Of a stretch of 64,000 nt of DNA, positions 41,406 to 49,683 are shown piece by piece. Origin of the DNA: UBA1479 sp040218445 (GTDB lineage: Bacteria; Pseudomonadota; Alphaproteobacteria; Rhodospirillales; Casp-alpha2); NCBI GenBank assembly GCA_040218445.1, contig JAVJRK010000016.1:133682-197681 (forward strand), in the 5' to 3' direction. The position numbers were made by a program, and so were the translations under genes. Position 1 is the first letter of the stretch. Each line of letters opens with the position of its first letter. The notes below the pieces were generated by a model, which was not told the DNA's origin, searched no databases, and was given only the letters and a program-made list of their open reading frames with translations.

Positions 41406-42956
41406 ATGAACACCACCGTCACCGAACCGCCCGAGGAATATCTTTCCCAAGGCGATGACATGCCCCCGCCGAGCGACCATGATCACGGCACCGCCGACGG
41501 GTTCCGCTCCATGCCCCATAACCTGGAAGCCGAAAAGGCCCTTCTCGGCGCCATCCTGGTCAATAACCGGGCGCATGAGCAGGTTTCGGAATTTCTGCGC
41601 CCCGAACATTTCGCCGTCGAACAGCACGCCAAGGTTTTCCTGGCTGCGGAAAAGCTGATCGACCACGGCCAGGTCGCCGATCCGGTGACGCTTAAACGGT
41701 TTTTCGAGAACGAAAACTCCCTGACCGATGTCGGCGGCCCGGCCTATCTGACCGATCTGGCGGCCAGTGCGGTGACGGTCATCAACGCGCGCGAATACGG
41801 GCGCATCGTCTATGACCTGTATCTCAAGCGCGAGCTGATCAACCTGGGCGAAGACGTCGTCAACAGCGCCTACAGCGGCGAGGTCGATGAAACCGCGACG
41901 GGACAGATTGAGCGGGCGGAACAGGCCCTTTACGATCTTGCGACCTCGGGCAATTACGAAGGTGGGTTCCAGGATTTCAAATCCTCGGTCGTTTCCGCCA
42001 TCAACACAGCCGAAGCCGCCCACAAACGCGACGGCGGTCTGGCCGGCGTGGCATCCGACTTTCTTGATCTGGATGCCTTGCTGGGCGGGCTGCATTCGTC
42101 GGATTTGATCATCCTGGCGGGGCGGCCCTCCATGGGGAAAACCGCCCTGGCGACCAACATCGCGTTCAACGTGGCGCATAACTATTCCCGTTCCAAGGGC
42201 GAAGAGGGCGCCGTGGTTGGGTTCTTCTCGTTGGAAATGTCAGCCGAACAGTTGGCCAGCCGTATTCTGTCGGAACAGGCGGAACTGTCGTCGGACCGGA
42301 TCCGCAAGGGCCTTCTGGAAAATGACGAGTTCATCAAATTGGTCGGCGCGTCGAACACGCTGCACGATATTCCCCTGTTCATCGACGACACACCGGCCCT
42401 GACGGTCAGCGCGCTCCGCACCCGCGCCCGGCGCCTGAAACGGCGCCACAACCTGGGCCTGATCGTGATCGATTACCTGCAGCTGGTATCCGGCAGCGCC
42501 AACAGCCGCAGCGACGGCCGTGTTCAGGAAGTCTCGGAAATCACCCGCGGCCTCAAGACCCTGGCCAAGGAACTGGAAGTGCCGGTGCTGGCCCTGTCGC
42601 AGTTGTCGCGTACGGTCGAACAGCGCGACCCGCCCAGGCCGCAACTGGCCGACCTGCGTGAATCGGGTTCCATCGAACAAGACGCCGACGTGGTGATGTT
42701 CATCTACCGCGAAGAATATTACATGGAGCGCAAAAAGCCGTCCCGCCGCGCCGATGAAGACGACGGCAAGCTGGTCGAGCGGATCGAGCGTTGGGAATCG
42801 GCCCTGGAAGACATCCATCAGGTCGCCGAAGTGATCGTCGCCAAGCAGCGCCACGGCCCCATCGGCAACGTGCCCATGCATTTCAACGGCGCCTTCACGC
42901 GGTTCGGGAACCTAAGCAAGGATCACCCTTACCGCCAACGCTTCAATGGCGAATAA
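41406..42956 (+). CDS. dnaB: replicative DNA helicase DnaB
   Basis: The 516-residue protein has the N-terminal domain from about residue 35 (MPHNLEAEKALLGAILVNNR) and the RecA-like motor. Walker A is ILAGRPSMGKTALATNIA, Walker B is LGLIVIDYLQLVSG, and the Arg-finger region is DPPRPQLADLRESGSIEQDA. It is a hexamer that unwinds DNA at the fork. A roughly 34-residue acidic and His-rich lead precedes the usual start of homology. The stop overlaps alr by 11 bases. DnaA-type sequence lies upstream. Confidence 0.97.
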   Translation: MNTTVTEPPEEYLSQGDDMPPPSDHDHGTADGFRSMPHNLEAEKALLGAILVNNRAHEQVSEFLRPEHFAVEQHAKVFLAAEKLIDHGQVADPVTLKRFFENENSLTDVGGPAYLTDLAASAVTVINAREYGRIVYDLYLKRELINLGEDVVNSAYSGEVDETATGQIERAEQALYDLATSGNYEGGFQDFKSSVVSAINTAEAAHKRDGGLAGVASDFLDLDALLGGLHSSDLIILAGRPSMGKTALATNIAFNVAHNYSRSKGEEGAVVGFFSLEMSAEQLASRILSEQAELSSDRIRKGLLENDEFIKLVGASNTLHDIPLFIDDTPALTVSALRTRARRLKRRHNLGLIVIDYLQLVSGSANSRSDGRVQEVSEITRGLKTLAKELEVPVLALSQLSRTVEQRDPPRPQLADLRESGSIEQDADVVMFIYREEYYMERKKPSRRADEDDGKLVERIERWESALEDIHQVAEVIVAKQRHGPIGNVPMHFNGAFTRFGNLSKDHPYRQRFNGE

Positions 42957-44079
42957 CGGGCATATCCCTGCCGGCATCGACCCGGGCCTTGCCGGTGCCG
43001 TGTTGTCCATCGACCTGGATGCCCTGCAAACCAATTATCGGCTTATCGCCAATACTCTGACCGGCGGCGCCGTTGCCGCCGCCGTGGTCAAGGCCGATGC
43101 CTACGGCACCGGCATCGGCCCGGCCGCCGGTGCCCTGTGGTCTGCCGGTGCGCGGGACTTCTTCGTCGCCCATCCGGGCGAAGGCGTGGAATTACGCGGC
43201 CATTTGCCGGAAGCCAAAATCCATGTCCTGAACGGCGCCCATGCGGGGGCCGAGGGAGCCTTTCTTGAGCACAGGCTGATCCCGGCCCTTAACTGTCTGG
43301 GCGACGTGGAACGTTGGCGTGTTTACTGCAGCCATATCGAAAGGCCCCTGCCCGCCGTCTTGCATGTGGATACGGGCATGTGCCGCCTGGGCCTGGACAA
43401 GGGGGAATATGCCCGCGTCATAAACGATCCGGCCTTGCTGGACGATATCAATATCGAAACGGTGATGAGCCATCTGGCATCGGCCGACGAAAACAGCCCC
43501 CAGAACGCGGACCAGCTTGCGCGCTTTCAGGATATCCGCCGAAACCTGACCGTGGGGCGGGCCTCCTTCGCCAATTCATCCGGCGTCTTTTTAGGGCCGG
43601 AATTTCACTTTGATCTGGCCCGCCCGGGGGTCGCCCTTTACGGCGCCAATCCGACGCCGTTTGCCCCCAATCCGATGGCACAAGTCGTTAGCCTGCAAGC
43701 AAAAATCCTGCAGGTGCGTGACGTTGACAGCCCCGAGACCGTTGGCTACGGTGCGACCCATCGGATCGCGGGCCCTTCCCGCATCGCGACCCTGCCCGTG
43801 GGCTATGCGGATGGTTATCTCCGTTCACTCAGCAGCCGGGCAAAGGCGTTTATCGGGGATTACGAAACACCGATTGTGGGACGGGTATCCATGGATCTCA
43901 TCACCATCGACGTGACGGCCGTGCCGGAGCCGCTATGCCGCCCCGGAATGCCGGTCGATCTGATCGGCCCCCGGCATACGGTCGACGATCTGGCGGCCGA
44001 AGCCGGAACCATCGGCTACGAGATTTTGACCTCGCTGGGCCGTCGTTATCATCGCATCTATTCGGGCGGGGACATCTAA
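42946..44079 (+). CDS. alr: alanine racemase
   Basis: The 377-residue PLP enzyme has AAAVVKADAYGTGIGPA with the PLP lysine, and the barrel strand HVDTGMCRLGLDKGE. The C-terminal domain contains GYGATHRIAGPSRIATLPVG with the catalytic tyrosine, and GRVSMDLITIDVT. It converts L- to D-alanine for peptidoglycan. Its start is inside the end of dnaB (11-base overlap), so it depends on the dnaB transcript. It precedes mlaE by 16 bases. Confidence 0.95.
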   Translation: MANNGHIPAGIDPGLAGAVLSIDLDALQTNYRLIANTLTGGAVAAAVVKADAYGTGIGPAAGALWSAGARDFFVAHPGEGVELRGHLPEAKIHVLNGAHAGAEGAFLEHRLIPALNCLGDVERWRVYCSHIERPLPAVLHVDTGMCRLGLDKGEYARVINDPALLDDINIETVMSHLASADENSPQNADQLARFQDIRRNLTVGRASFANSSGVFLGPEFHFDLARPGVALYGANPTPFAPNPMAQVVSLQAKILQVRDVDSPETVGYGATHRIAGPSRIATLPVGYADGYLRSLSSRAKAFIGDYETPIVGRVSMDLITIDVTAVPEPLCRPGMPVDLIGPRHTVDDLAAEAGTIGYEILTSLGRRYHRIYSGGDI

Positions 44080-44095
44080 GCCCCATGAACCAGCG

Positions 44096-44869
44096 ATGAA
44101 CCCGTTGCAGGCCATCGGCCGGGTGTTCCTGGCGTTTCTCGGCACCGCCGGGCGCCTGACGATGTTCGCCCTGACTTCCGTCACACATTGTTTCATTCCG
44201 CCCTATTATCCGCGGATCATGATCCGCCAGATGGTCGAGATCGGATATTTCTCCCTGCCCGTGGTCGGCCTGACAGCCATCTTCGCGGGCATGGTTCTGG
44301 CCTTGCAAAGCTACACCGGGTTTGCCCGGTTCTCCGCCGAGGGCGCCATCGCCAATGTCGTCGTTCTGTCGATCACACGCGAACTGGCGCCGGTGTTGGG
44401 CGGGCTGATGATCGCCGGCCGCGTCGGGGCCTCCATGGCGGCCGAAATCGGCACCATGCGCGTGACCGAACAGATCGACGCGCTGACGACACTTTCGACC
44501 AACGCCATCAAGTATCTGGTGGTGCCGCGCATCATTGCCGGCGTCATCACCCTGCCGTTCCTGATCTTCGTCGCCGACATCATCGGCGTGTTCGGCGGCT
44601 TCCTGGTTTCGGTCTACAAGTTGGGCTTCAACCCGTCGATCTACCTGCAGAACACCTGGGATTTCCTGCAGCCGCTGGATGTCATTTCCGGTTTGGTCAA
44701 GGCCGCTGTCTTCGGCTTTCTGGTCTCGTTGATGGGCTGCTATCACGGCTACTATTCCAAGGGCGGTGCCCAGGGCGTGGGGGCCGCCACGACCAATTCC
44801 GTGGTTTCGTCCTCGATCCTGATTCTCTGCTTCAACTACATCCTGACGGAAGCGTTCTTTGGCCTGTAA
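44096..44869 (+). CDS. mlaE: MlaE-family lipid ABC transporter permease
   Basis: The 257-residue protein has an N-terminal amphipathic segment and five or so membrane helices. ITRELAPVLGGLMIAGRVGA followed by SMAAEIGTMRVTEQIDAL is the MlaE signature. GCYHGYYSKGGAQGVG lies near the C-terminus. With MlaF it forms the inner-membrane core that moves phospholipids between the membranes and keeps the outer leaflet asymmetric. The ribosome site is weak, and translation may rely on alr. No mlaD or mlaC gene follows. Confidence 0.92.
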   Translation: MNPLQAIGRVFLAFLGTAGRLTMFALTSVTHCFIPPYYPRIMIRQMVEIGYFSLPVVGLTAIFAGMVLALQSYTGFARFSAEGAIANVVVLSITRELAPVLGGLMIAGRVGASMAAEIGTMRVTEQIDALTTLSTNAIKYLVVPRIIAGVITLPFLIFVADIIGVFGGFLVSVYKLGFNPSIYLQNTWDFLQPLDVISGLVKAAVFGFLVSLMGCYHGYYSKGGAQGVGAATTNSVVSSSILILCFNYILTEAFFGL

Positions 44870-44888
44870 CAGGCAGGAGCCCTAATCG

Positions 44889-45656
44889 ATGGAACCCAAA
44901 ATCCAGCTAAAGGGCGTGACCAAGGCCTTCGGGGCGAAAAAGGTCCTGACCGGCGTGGACCTGGACATCGCCCGCGGCGAAAGCGTCGTCATCATCGGCG
45001 GGTCCGGCACGGGCAAGTCCGTATCGCTTAAATGCATCCTTGGCCTGCTGCGGCCGGATGCGGGATCGATCAAGATCGACGGGCACGAGGTCACGGGGCT
45101 TTCGACCTCGGAACGGGACAAGGTCAATCATCAGGTCGGCATGCTGTTTCAGGGCGGTGCCCTGTTCGACAGCCTGCCCGTGTGGGAGAACGTCGCCTTC
45201 GGCCTGCTGTCGCGCAAACAATGTGGGCGCGAAGAAGCGCGCGAGATCGCCGTGAAAAAACTTGCCCTGGTCGGCCTGAAGCCCCAGATCGCCGACACAT
45301 CGCCGGCGGACCTGTCGATCGGCATGCAGAAACGCGTGGGCCTGGCACGCGCCATCGCCACGGACCCGGAAATCATCTTTTTCGACGAGCCGACGACCGG
45401 CCTGGACCCGATCATGGCCGACATGATCAACGAACTGATCGTCCATGTGAATCGCGAGGTCGGCGCCACGGCGTTGTCGATCTCCCACGACATGGAAAGT
45501 GCCGCCAAGATCGGCGACCGCATCGCCATGCTGTATCAGGGCAAGATCGTCTGGGCCGGCGCCCCGGACGACGTGAACGCGGCCGCCAACCCGGTCGTCG
45601 ATCAGTTCATCCACGGCCGCGTCGATGGCCCAATCAAGATGCAGGTGCGGGCCTAG
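44889..45656 (+). CDS. mlaF: MlaF-family ABC transporter ATPase
   Basis: The 255-residue ATPase has Walker A VIIGGSGTGKSVSLKCILGL. The signature motif is written LSIGMQKRVGLARAIA, with M where most ABC proteins have G or Q. Walker B is PEIIFFDEPTTGLDP, and the switch is SISHDM. It energises MlaE. AGGAG lies 9 bases before the ATG. It ends 2 bases before the convergent HEPN gene, the border of an accessory islet. Confidence 0.95.
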   Translation: MEPKIQLKGVTKAFGAKKVLTGVDLDIARGESVVIIGGSGTGKSVSLKCILGLLRPDAGSIKIDGHEVTGLSTSERDKVNHQVGMLFQGGALFDSLPVWENVAFGLLSRKQCGREEAREIAVKKLALVGLKPQIADTSPADLSIGMQKRVGLARAIATDPEIIFFDEPTTGLDPIMADMINELIVHVNREVGATALSISHDMESAAKIGDRIAMLYQGKIVWAGAPDDVNAAANPVVDQFIHGRVDGPIKMQVRA

Positions 45657-45658
45657 GC

Positions 45659-46012
45659 TTATTCGTCGGGCGGCAGTTTTGCCAATTCCGTGCGGGCCAT
45701 CGCTTCTAAAGAGTCCAACCTGTTATCGATGTACTGCCACATTTGCGGCGCAATCAAACTGTCGTAGTCATGACGTAGAACCGAGCCGAACCGCCTTAAA
45801 TCGCGCAAGGAAAGGCCAGGATAGGTTTCGTCATAGACATCGCCCAGTTTACGCGCAGCCTCGGCAATGCGTTCCAGGCAGCGCTCAACAGCATCGCGTG
45901 TCTTAAGGTCGCCAAGGAATGCCTGTTTATCCATTCCCTCCACATAAGAGCGAATTCGCTCAATGTTTTCGATAATGTCCGCAAGGCGACGAGCCGGTCG
46001 CTCAGTAGGCAT
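45659..46012 (-). CDS. hepT: HEPN-domain toxin, HepT/DUF86 family
   Basis: The 117-residue all-helical protein has the HEPN RNase motif RFGSVLRHDY, here Arg74-x6-His81-Asp-Tyr83. The H-x-Y tyrosine is the residue that MntA antitoxins AMPylate in studied pairs. A conserved N-terminal helix RLADIIENIERIRSYVEG precedes it. HepT toxins cleave RNA, in known cases tRNA ends. Start 46012 gives the family length and overlaps the antitoxin by 11 bases, so toxin is translated after antitoxin. Confidence 0.88.
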   Translation of the reverse strand: MPTERPARRLADIIENIERIRSYVEGMDKQAFLGDLKTRDAVERCLERIAEAARKLGDVYDETYPGLSLRDLRRFGSVLRHDYDSLIAPQMWQYIDNRLDSLEAMARTELAKLPPDE

Positions 46013-46469
46013 AGACCGCCTCCGACTCGATCGTGGATATAACCCCCGGCCGAAGCCCCGCCCTGTCAGCAATATCGATGGAAACTTCGGGAAGGGGGGC
46101 TTCGAGTAGATCTTTGATTTCTCCCGCGGCACGAACCTGATCCAGAATGTCGACGACGATATTCGGATCGGTCTCCATCAGCACATCCACGTCGCTGTCG
46201 GGCCGGTAATCTCCGCGCGCCGTGCTGCCGAACACACCGGCATGGATCACGCCCAATGCTTCCAATTTCTCGCGATTGTCCTGCAGCACCCGCAGAACCA
46301 AGAACAGGCGATTAGGCACTGAACTGCCATCACCCGTTGTCTGATTGCGGGCGAAACGCCGCACGGCCGCCGCCTTTTCGCGCGGCACGGTTACGGTGAC
46401 ATCAACGAAACCGTCAGCCTTCAATCGGGCGCGGCGGCGGCGCTGGCGTTCGGTGCTGGTGGTGGCCAT
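46002..46469 (-). CDS. mntA: MntA-type nucleotidyltransferase antitoxin with N-terminal DNA-binding-like segment
   Basis: The 155-residue protein has residues about 68-155 forming a minimal nucleotidyltransferase: GSTARGDYRPDSDVDVLMET at 81-100 has the GS-x10-DxD pattern with Asp93 and Asp95, and VSIDIADRAGL supplies a third acidic residue. Residues 1-60 are an added basic segment (TSTERQRRRRARLKADGF, then VDVTVTVPREKAAAVRRFA) resembling the ribbon-helix-helix start of MazE/ParD-like antitoxins. Known MntA antitoxins silence HepT by AMPylation. This one may also repress its own promoter. AAGGAG sits 8 bases before ATG 46469. Confidence 0.85.
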   Translation of the reverse strand: MATTSTERQRRRRARLKADGFVDVTVTVPREKAAAVRRFARNQTTGDGSSVPNRLFLVLRVLQDNREKLEALGVIHAGVFGSTARGDYRPDSDVDVLMETDPNIVVDILDQVRAAGEIKDLLEAPLPEVSIDIADRAGLRPGVISTIESEAVYAY

Positions 46470-46487
46470 GATATCGGCTCCTTCGTC

Positions 46488-46518
46488 GTTACATGTAACA
46501 TTTTTCGTTACATGTAAC
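46488..46518. promoter_or_regulatory. two identical 12-bp palindromes, candidate operator of the HEPN/MNT operon
   Basis: GTTACATGTAAC occurs perfectly at 46488-46499 and again at 46507-46518, with a period of 19 bases. Reading the minus strand, a weak -35 TTGTTA with a 17-base spacer and a TACATG would sit within the repeats. They end 19 bases upstream of the antitoxin start. Perfect repetition of a self-complementary 12-mer is very unlikely by chance. Confidence 0.85.
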
Positions 46519-46550
46519 AAGGCGCGCCGCCATGGCCGGAATGAACCAGA

Positions 46551-46916
46551 TCAACTGGAGAACCCGGACCCCGCCTTTTTGTATTCGTCGCGCGGCGGCG
46601 AGAAGATATCCAGCACCACGGCACCGTCGGGTCCGGCCTTGAAACCATGTTCGACGCCGCCCGGCGAGCACCAGAAATCCCCCGCTTTGACCGGAAATTC
46701 CTTGCCGTTTTGGGTGCGCACGCCGGAACCTTCAAGCATCACACCCCATTGCTCTTGCGGATGGCTGTGGATGCTGCCTTCGGCGTTGGGTTCGGCCCGG
46801 ACCACGGAAAGCATGGCCTGCTCACCAGGGAAGATGCGGGTTTCAATGCCGTCGCAGAGTTGACGATGGATACCCTGCGCCAGATCGTGAAGATTGAAGA
46901 AGTTATCGTCGTCCAT
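46551..46916 (-). CDS. small cupin-domain protein
   Basis: The 121-residue single-domain cupin has motif 1 HSHPQEQWGVMLEGSGV with two histidines and Glu-like metal ligands. Motif 2 is VKAGDFWCSPGGVEHGF with a final His. Metal binding is therefore likely. Similar cupins bind small ligands or act as isomerases and dioxygenases, and no reaction can be assigned. Start 46916 removes an upstream frame with no similarity, and GGGGAG precedes it. It stands upstream of the toxin-antitoxin pair but reads towards it with a 31-base gap to the operator. Confidence 0.82.
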   Translation of the reverse strand: MDDDNFFNLHDLAQGIHRQLCDGIETRIFPGEQAMLSVVRAEPNAEGSIHSHPQEQWGVMLEGSGVRTQNGKEFPVKAGDFWCSPGGVEHGFKAGPDGAVVLDIFSPPRDEYKKAGSGFSS

Positions 46917-46937
46917 GCCGCTCCCCTGTTTCTTTGA

Positions 46938-46949
46938 ATTGCATACAAT
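46938..46949. promoter_or_regulatory. near-palindrome upstream of the cupin gene
   Basis: ATTGCATACAAT matches its own complement except at the central positions and lies 22 bases before the cupin start. The form ATTGNATNCAAT resembles operators of GntR/FCD regulators. No such regulator gene is adjacent. The rest of the 253-base gap 46917-47169 shows no gene I can support. Confidence 0.35.
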
Positions 46950-47169
46950 CTGTATAGGACCGCGCCCCGATCCCGCCAAGTGCTGAAAACCGGATTGCAG
47001 GCGCACATTGGGCGTTACATGGACTTCACGCCGGTTTCGCATGGCAAAATGCTAAAGTATTCGTCCTTTCCAATGGCGCCTGTCCGGTGGCAGGCTTAAT
47101 CGCGAAGAAGAAACGATCGGCGCCCGGCTTTTTCATTTTCCATACCGGCGCCCGCCGGAGGAAACGACC

Positions 47170-48060
47170 ATGGGATTGACCATCATCCCCTTAAGCGACG
47201 TCTGCGGTGCCGAAATCGCCGGCATCGACGTCACCCAGCCCCTGTCACCCGAAGACGCCGCCGCCATCGAATCGGCCTTCAACCGCCATAAGGTTTTATT
47301 GATCCGCAAGCAGCCCATGACCGCGCGCCAGCTTGCCGGTTTCTCGGCCAATTTCGGCAATCTGCAGGTCCATGTGCAGAAAGCCTATCAACACCCCGAT
47401 GTCCCCGAGGTCGTGCAGATGACCAACAAAAAAGCCGACGGCACCTTCGACGAAGTCGGCGCCGCGCGCGGGGCCGCCCCCAAAACGCGCGACGGCTGGC
47501 ATTCAGACCTGTCGTTCGAACGCGAGCCGGCCAAGGCGACCTTGCTGCACGCGGTCGAAGTGCCGGACAGCGGCGGCAATACCTGTTTCGCCAATACGAC
47601 GCTTGCCTATCTGGCGCTGCCGGACGACCTGAAACGGAAACTGGATGGATTAACGGCCGAATTCGTTTACGGCCAGGCCAAGCGTAATGCGCTGGCCGCC
47701 AAGGCGGCGGAAGCCCTTAAAGGCAAGGACAAGACCGAAACCGTGGCGATCCAGCCGGTGATCGTCAAGCATGCCGCCACGGGCGAGCCCGCGATCTACG
47801 TCAACCCCTACACCACCTCGCACATCCTGGGATTGCCGGAAGATGAAAGCGAAGCCCTGATCGAACATCTGACCGATCAAATGGAAGACGGGGCCTATCG
47901 TTGGGAACACGAATGGTCCGCCGGCGACACGCTGATGTGGGACAACCGGGGCGGCCTGATGCATGCCGGGCGCATGGATTACCCCCGTGATCAGGCGCGG
48001 CGTTTCATCCGCACGACCGTGCGCGGCGGCGAATTGGCACCCTTCCGCCTAAGCGCATAG
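47170..48060 (+). CDS. TauD/TfdA-family Fe(II)/2-oxoglutarate dioxygenase
   Basis: The 296-residue protein begins with a VCGAEIAGIDVTQPLS strand typical of TauD/TfdA. The iron motif is GWHSDLSFE (His-x-Asp). The distal His is in GGLMHAGRMDYP, and RRFIRTTVRG carries the 2-oxoglutarate arginine. Enzymes of this group release sulfite from taurine or cleave aryloxyalkanoates and alkyl compounds. The substrate here is unknown. GGAGG lies 8 bases before the ATG. It differs clearly from the dioxygenase at 24404. Confidence 0.92.
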   Translation: MGLTIIPLSDVCGAEIAGIDVTQPLSPEDAAAIESAFNRHKVLLIRKQPMTARQLAGFSANFGNLQVHVQKAYQHPDVPEVVQMTNKKADGTFDEVGAARGAAPKTRDGWHSDLSFEREPAKATLLHAVEVPDSGGNTCFANTTLAYLALPDDLKRKLDGLTAEFVYGQAKRNALAAKAAEALKGKDKTETVAIQPVIVKHAATGEPAIYVNPYTTSHILGLPEDESEALIEHLTDQMEDGAYRWEHEWSAGDTLMWDNRGGLMHAGRMDYPRDQARRFIRTTVRGGELAPFRLSA

Positions 48061-48081
48061 TGGTATTTCGTTCCGGGCCGG

Positions 48082-48930
48082 TCAGTCCGGGCGGCGGTCG
48101 AGGATACGCCTTGCCCGCCGGGCGATGGATTCATTGACCATCTTGCCGTCGACCCGCGCGGTCCCCATCGGGTCCGCCGCAGCAGCAGCCAATACCCGCT
48201 CCGCCCAATCGATCTGTTCCGCCGAGGGCATAAAGGCTGCATGGATATTGTCGATCTGGATTTGGTCGTAGGACGCCTTGCCGGTAAAGCCCATGGCGGC
48301 GATACGCCCGGCCTCGTCGATCAGGCCCGGTTCGTCCGACGGATCGAACCATATGCCGTCCATGGCATCGATGCCGGCTTCCTGGGCGGCCAGAACCGTT
48401 TCCGCCCGGGCATGGGCCAGGGCATCCCAGCCCAGGTCCGACCCGATGGAGGCGGAAAAGTCCGCTGTCCCCAGAAACAGACAGGTAATCTGCGGACCCG
48501 TACGACCCTGCGTCGAACAGGCGATCTCCATGGCGTTTTTCACGCCGCGCGGGCTTTCGATCAGAACGACCAATTCCATATCCGGATGCGTGGGCGCCAG
48601 CAAATCCTGAACCCAACACACTTCCTCGGCATGTTCGATCTTGGGCAGGATCAGGCCGTCGGGCCCATCCGCGCAGTCGATGACCGCAAGAAGATCGCGG
48701 ATGCCGTCAACGGTGCGGGGATTGTTTGTGCGCAGCAGGCGCAGCGGCTGTCCCTCGTCCCGGGTTCCCGCGTAAAGGGGCAGCACGACGCCCCGTGCTT
48801 CTTCCCGGCGGGCCGGCACGGTACCGTCCTCCAGGTCGAACACGATCATGTCGGCGCCGGATGTCATGGCTTCGTCCCAGCGTTCCGTGCTGAGGGCGGG
48901 GTAAAACAGAACGCTTCGGCGCAGGGTCAT
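48082..48930 (-). CDS. CitE-like HpcH/HpaI-family acyl-CoA lyase
   Basis: The 282-residue TIM-barrel protein has ADMIVFDLEDGTVPARREEA, the CitE metal-site entry with Asp and Glu. VVLIESPRGVKNAMEIA holds the second metal glutamate and FLGTADFSASIGSDL the third acidic group. YDQIQIDNIHAAFMPSAEQI is the C-terminal signature. CitE-like enzymes cleave or form 3-hydroxy-acyl-CoA bonds such as malyl- or citramalyl-CoA. The reaction here is open. It overlaps the upstream helical protein gene by 4 bases, which suggests coupled translation. Confidence 0.88.
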   Translation of the reverse strand: MTLRRSVLFYPALSTERWDEAMTSGADMIVFDLEDGTVPARREEARGVVLPLYAGTRDEGQPLRLLRTNNPRTVDGIRDLLAVIDCADGPDGLILPKIEHAEEVCWVQDLLAPTHPDMELVVLIESPRGVKNAMEIACSTQGRTGPQITCLFLGTADFSASIGSDLGWDALAHARAETVLAAQEAGIDAMDGIWFDPSDEPGLIDEAGRIAAMGFTGKASYDQIQIDNIHAAFMPSAEQIDWAERVLAAAAADPMGTARVDGKMVNESIARRARRILDRRPD

Positions 48931-49490
48931 TTATATTGTTCCTCCCAAATTTCATCCAACATCCGCACCACGGCCCGGTCTTCAGGGATCGGGTGCTGGC
49001 GGGTATCCTTGATCTGATTGTCATAGGCGTCGCGGCCGCCGGTGGCGATCAGGGCGCGAAACATCTCGCGGGCCGCATCCCCCCTGTCCAGTAAAGCCAG
49101 GGCATAGGCCTTGTTGCATTCGGCATGGCGGCGGAATTGCGGGTCGGCCTGGACGGCCAAGGCCTGTTCGAACCGGGCCAGGGCGAACTTCAAACCACGC
49201 CGAAATGCCGTTTCCGCCGTCTCGTCCAGGTCGTCGACCGCGGCACGCGCTTCTTTCGCATCCATCAGGTCGATAAAACCCAAACCGTTCAGAACGCGGC
49301 CCCATTGAACCCGTGCCGCCGGGTCCGCGGCATAACGGATTGCCTCATCGACGGCGGCAAGTTCGGCCAGGGCGCCGTCCAGGTCCATGCGCTGGATCAA
49401 AGCCATGGCCCGGTCGACATGCATCACGGCTTCGCCTGCCGTCATCTGCGGGCCCTCGGCCCCTGGGTTTTGGTCCTGTTCGTCGCTCAA
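48927..49490 (-). CDS. helical TPR-like protein of unknown function
   Basis: This 187-residue acidic protein is predicted nearly all helical, with paired helices such as RAMALIQRMDLDGALAELAA and a later FALARFEQALAVQADPQF, suggesting degenerate TPR repeats. Start TTG 49490 is chosen because GGAGG lies 7 bases upstream. GTG at 49505 lacks such a site. The stop overlaps the CitE-like start by 4 bases, so the two act or are at least made together. I recognise no named family. Confidence 0.65.
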   Translation of the reverse strand: MSDEQDQNPGAEGPQMTAGEAVMHVDRAMALIQRMDLDGALAELAAVDEAIRYAADPAARVQWGRVLNGLGFIDLMDAKEARAAVDDLDETAETAFRRGLKFALARFEQALAVQADPQFRRHAECNKAYALALLDRGDAAREMFRALIATGGRDAYDNQIKDTRQHPIPEDRAVVRMLDEIWEEQYK

Positions 49491-49683
49491 CTTGGCGCCT
49501 CCCACCTATTCCCTTATTGCCGAAAAGGTCGCCCCTGGGCAACTTCCGCATATAAGCAATGCCTCACGATCCATTTCGCCGCCGTCCCGTTCTTGCCCTT
49601 ATCCTTGCCCTGGCCCGCCCCACGCGATATGAGAAGCGGGCCCGATTTACCCATGTCGACCACCCCGGAATGGCGAGGTTCCA

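Noticed and set aside
46488..46518. Start of a CRISPR or other repeat array
   Set aside because: There are only two copies of a 12-base palindrome 19 bases apart, and no further units or spacers, so an operator is the better reading.
47018..47098. A 26-codon ORF upstream of the TauD-like gene
   Set aside because: It has no ribosome site, no conserved features and lies in a region with other explanations.
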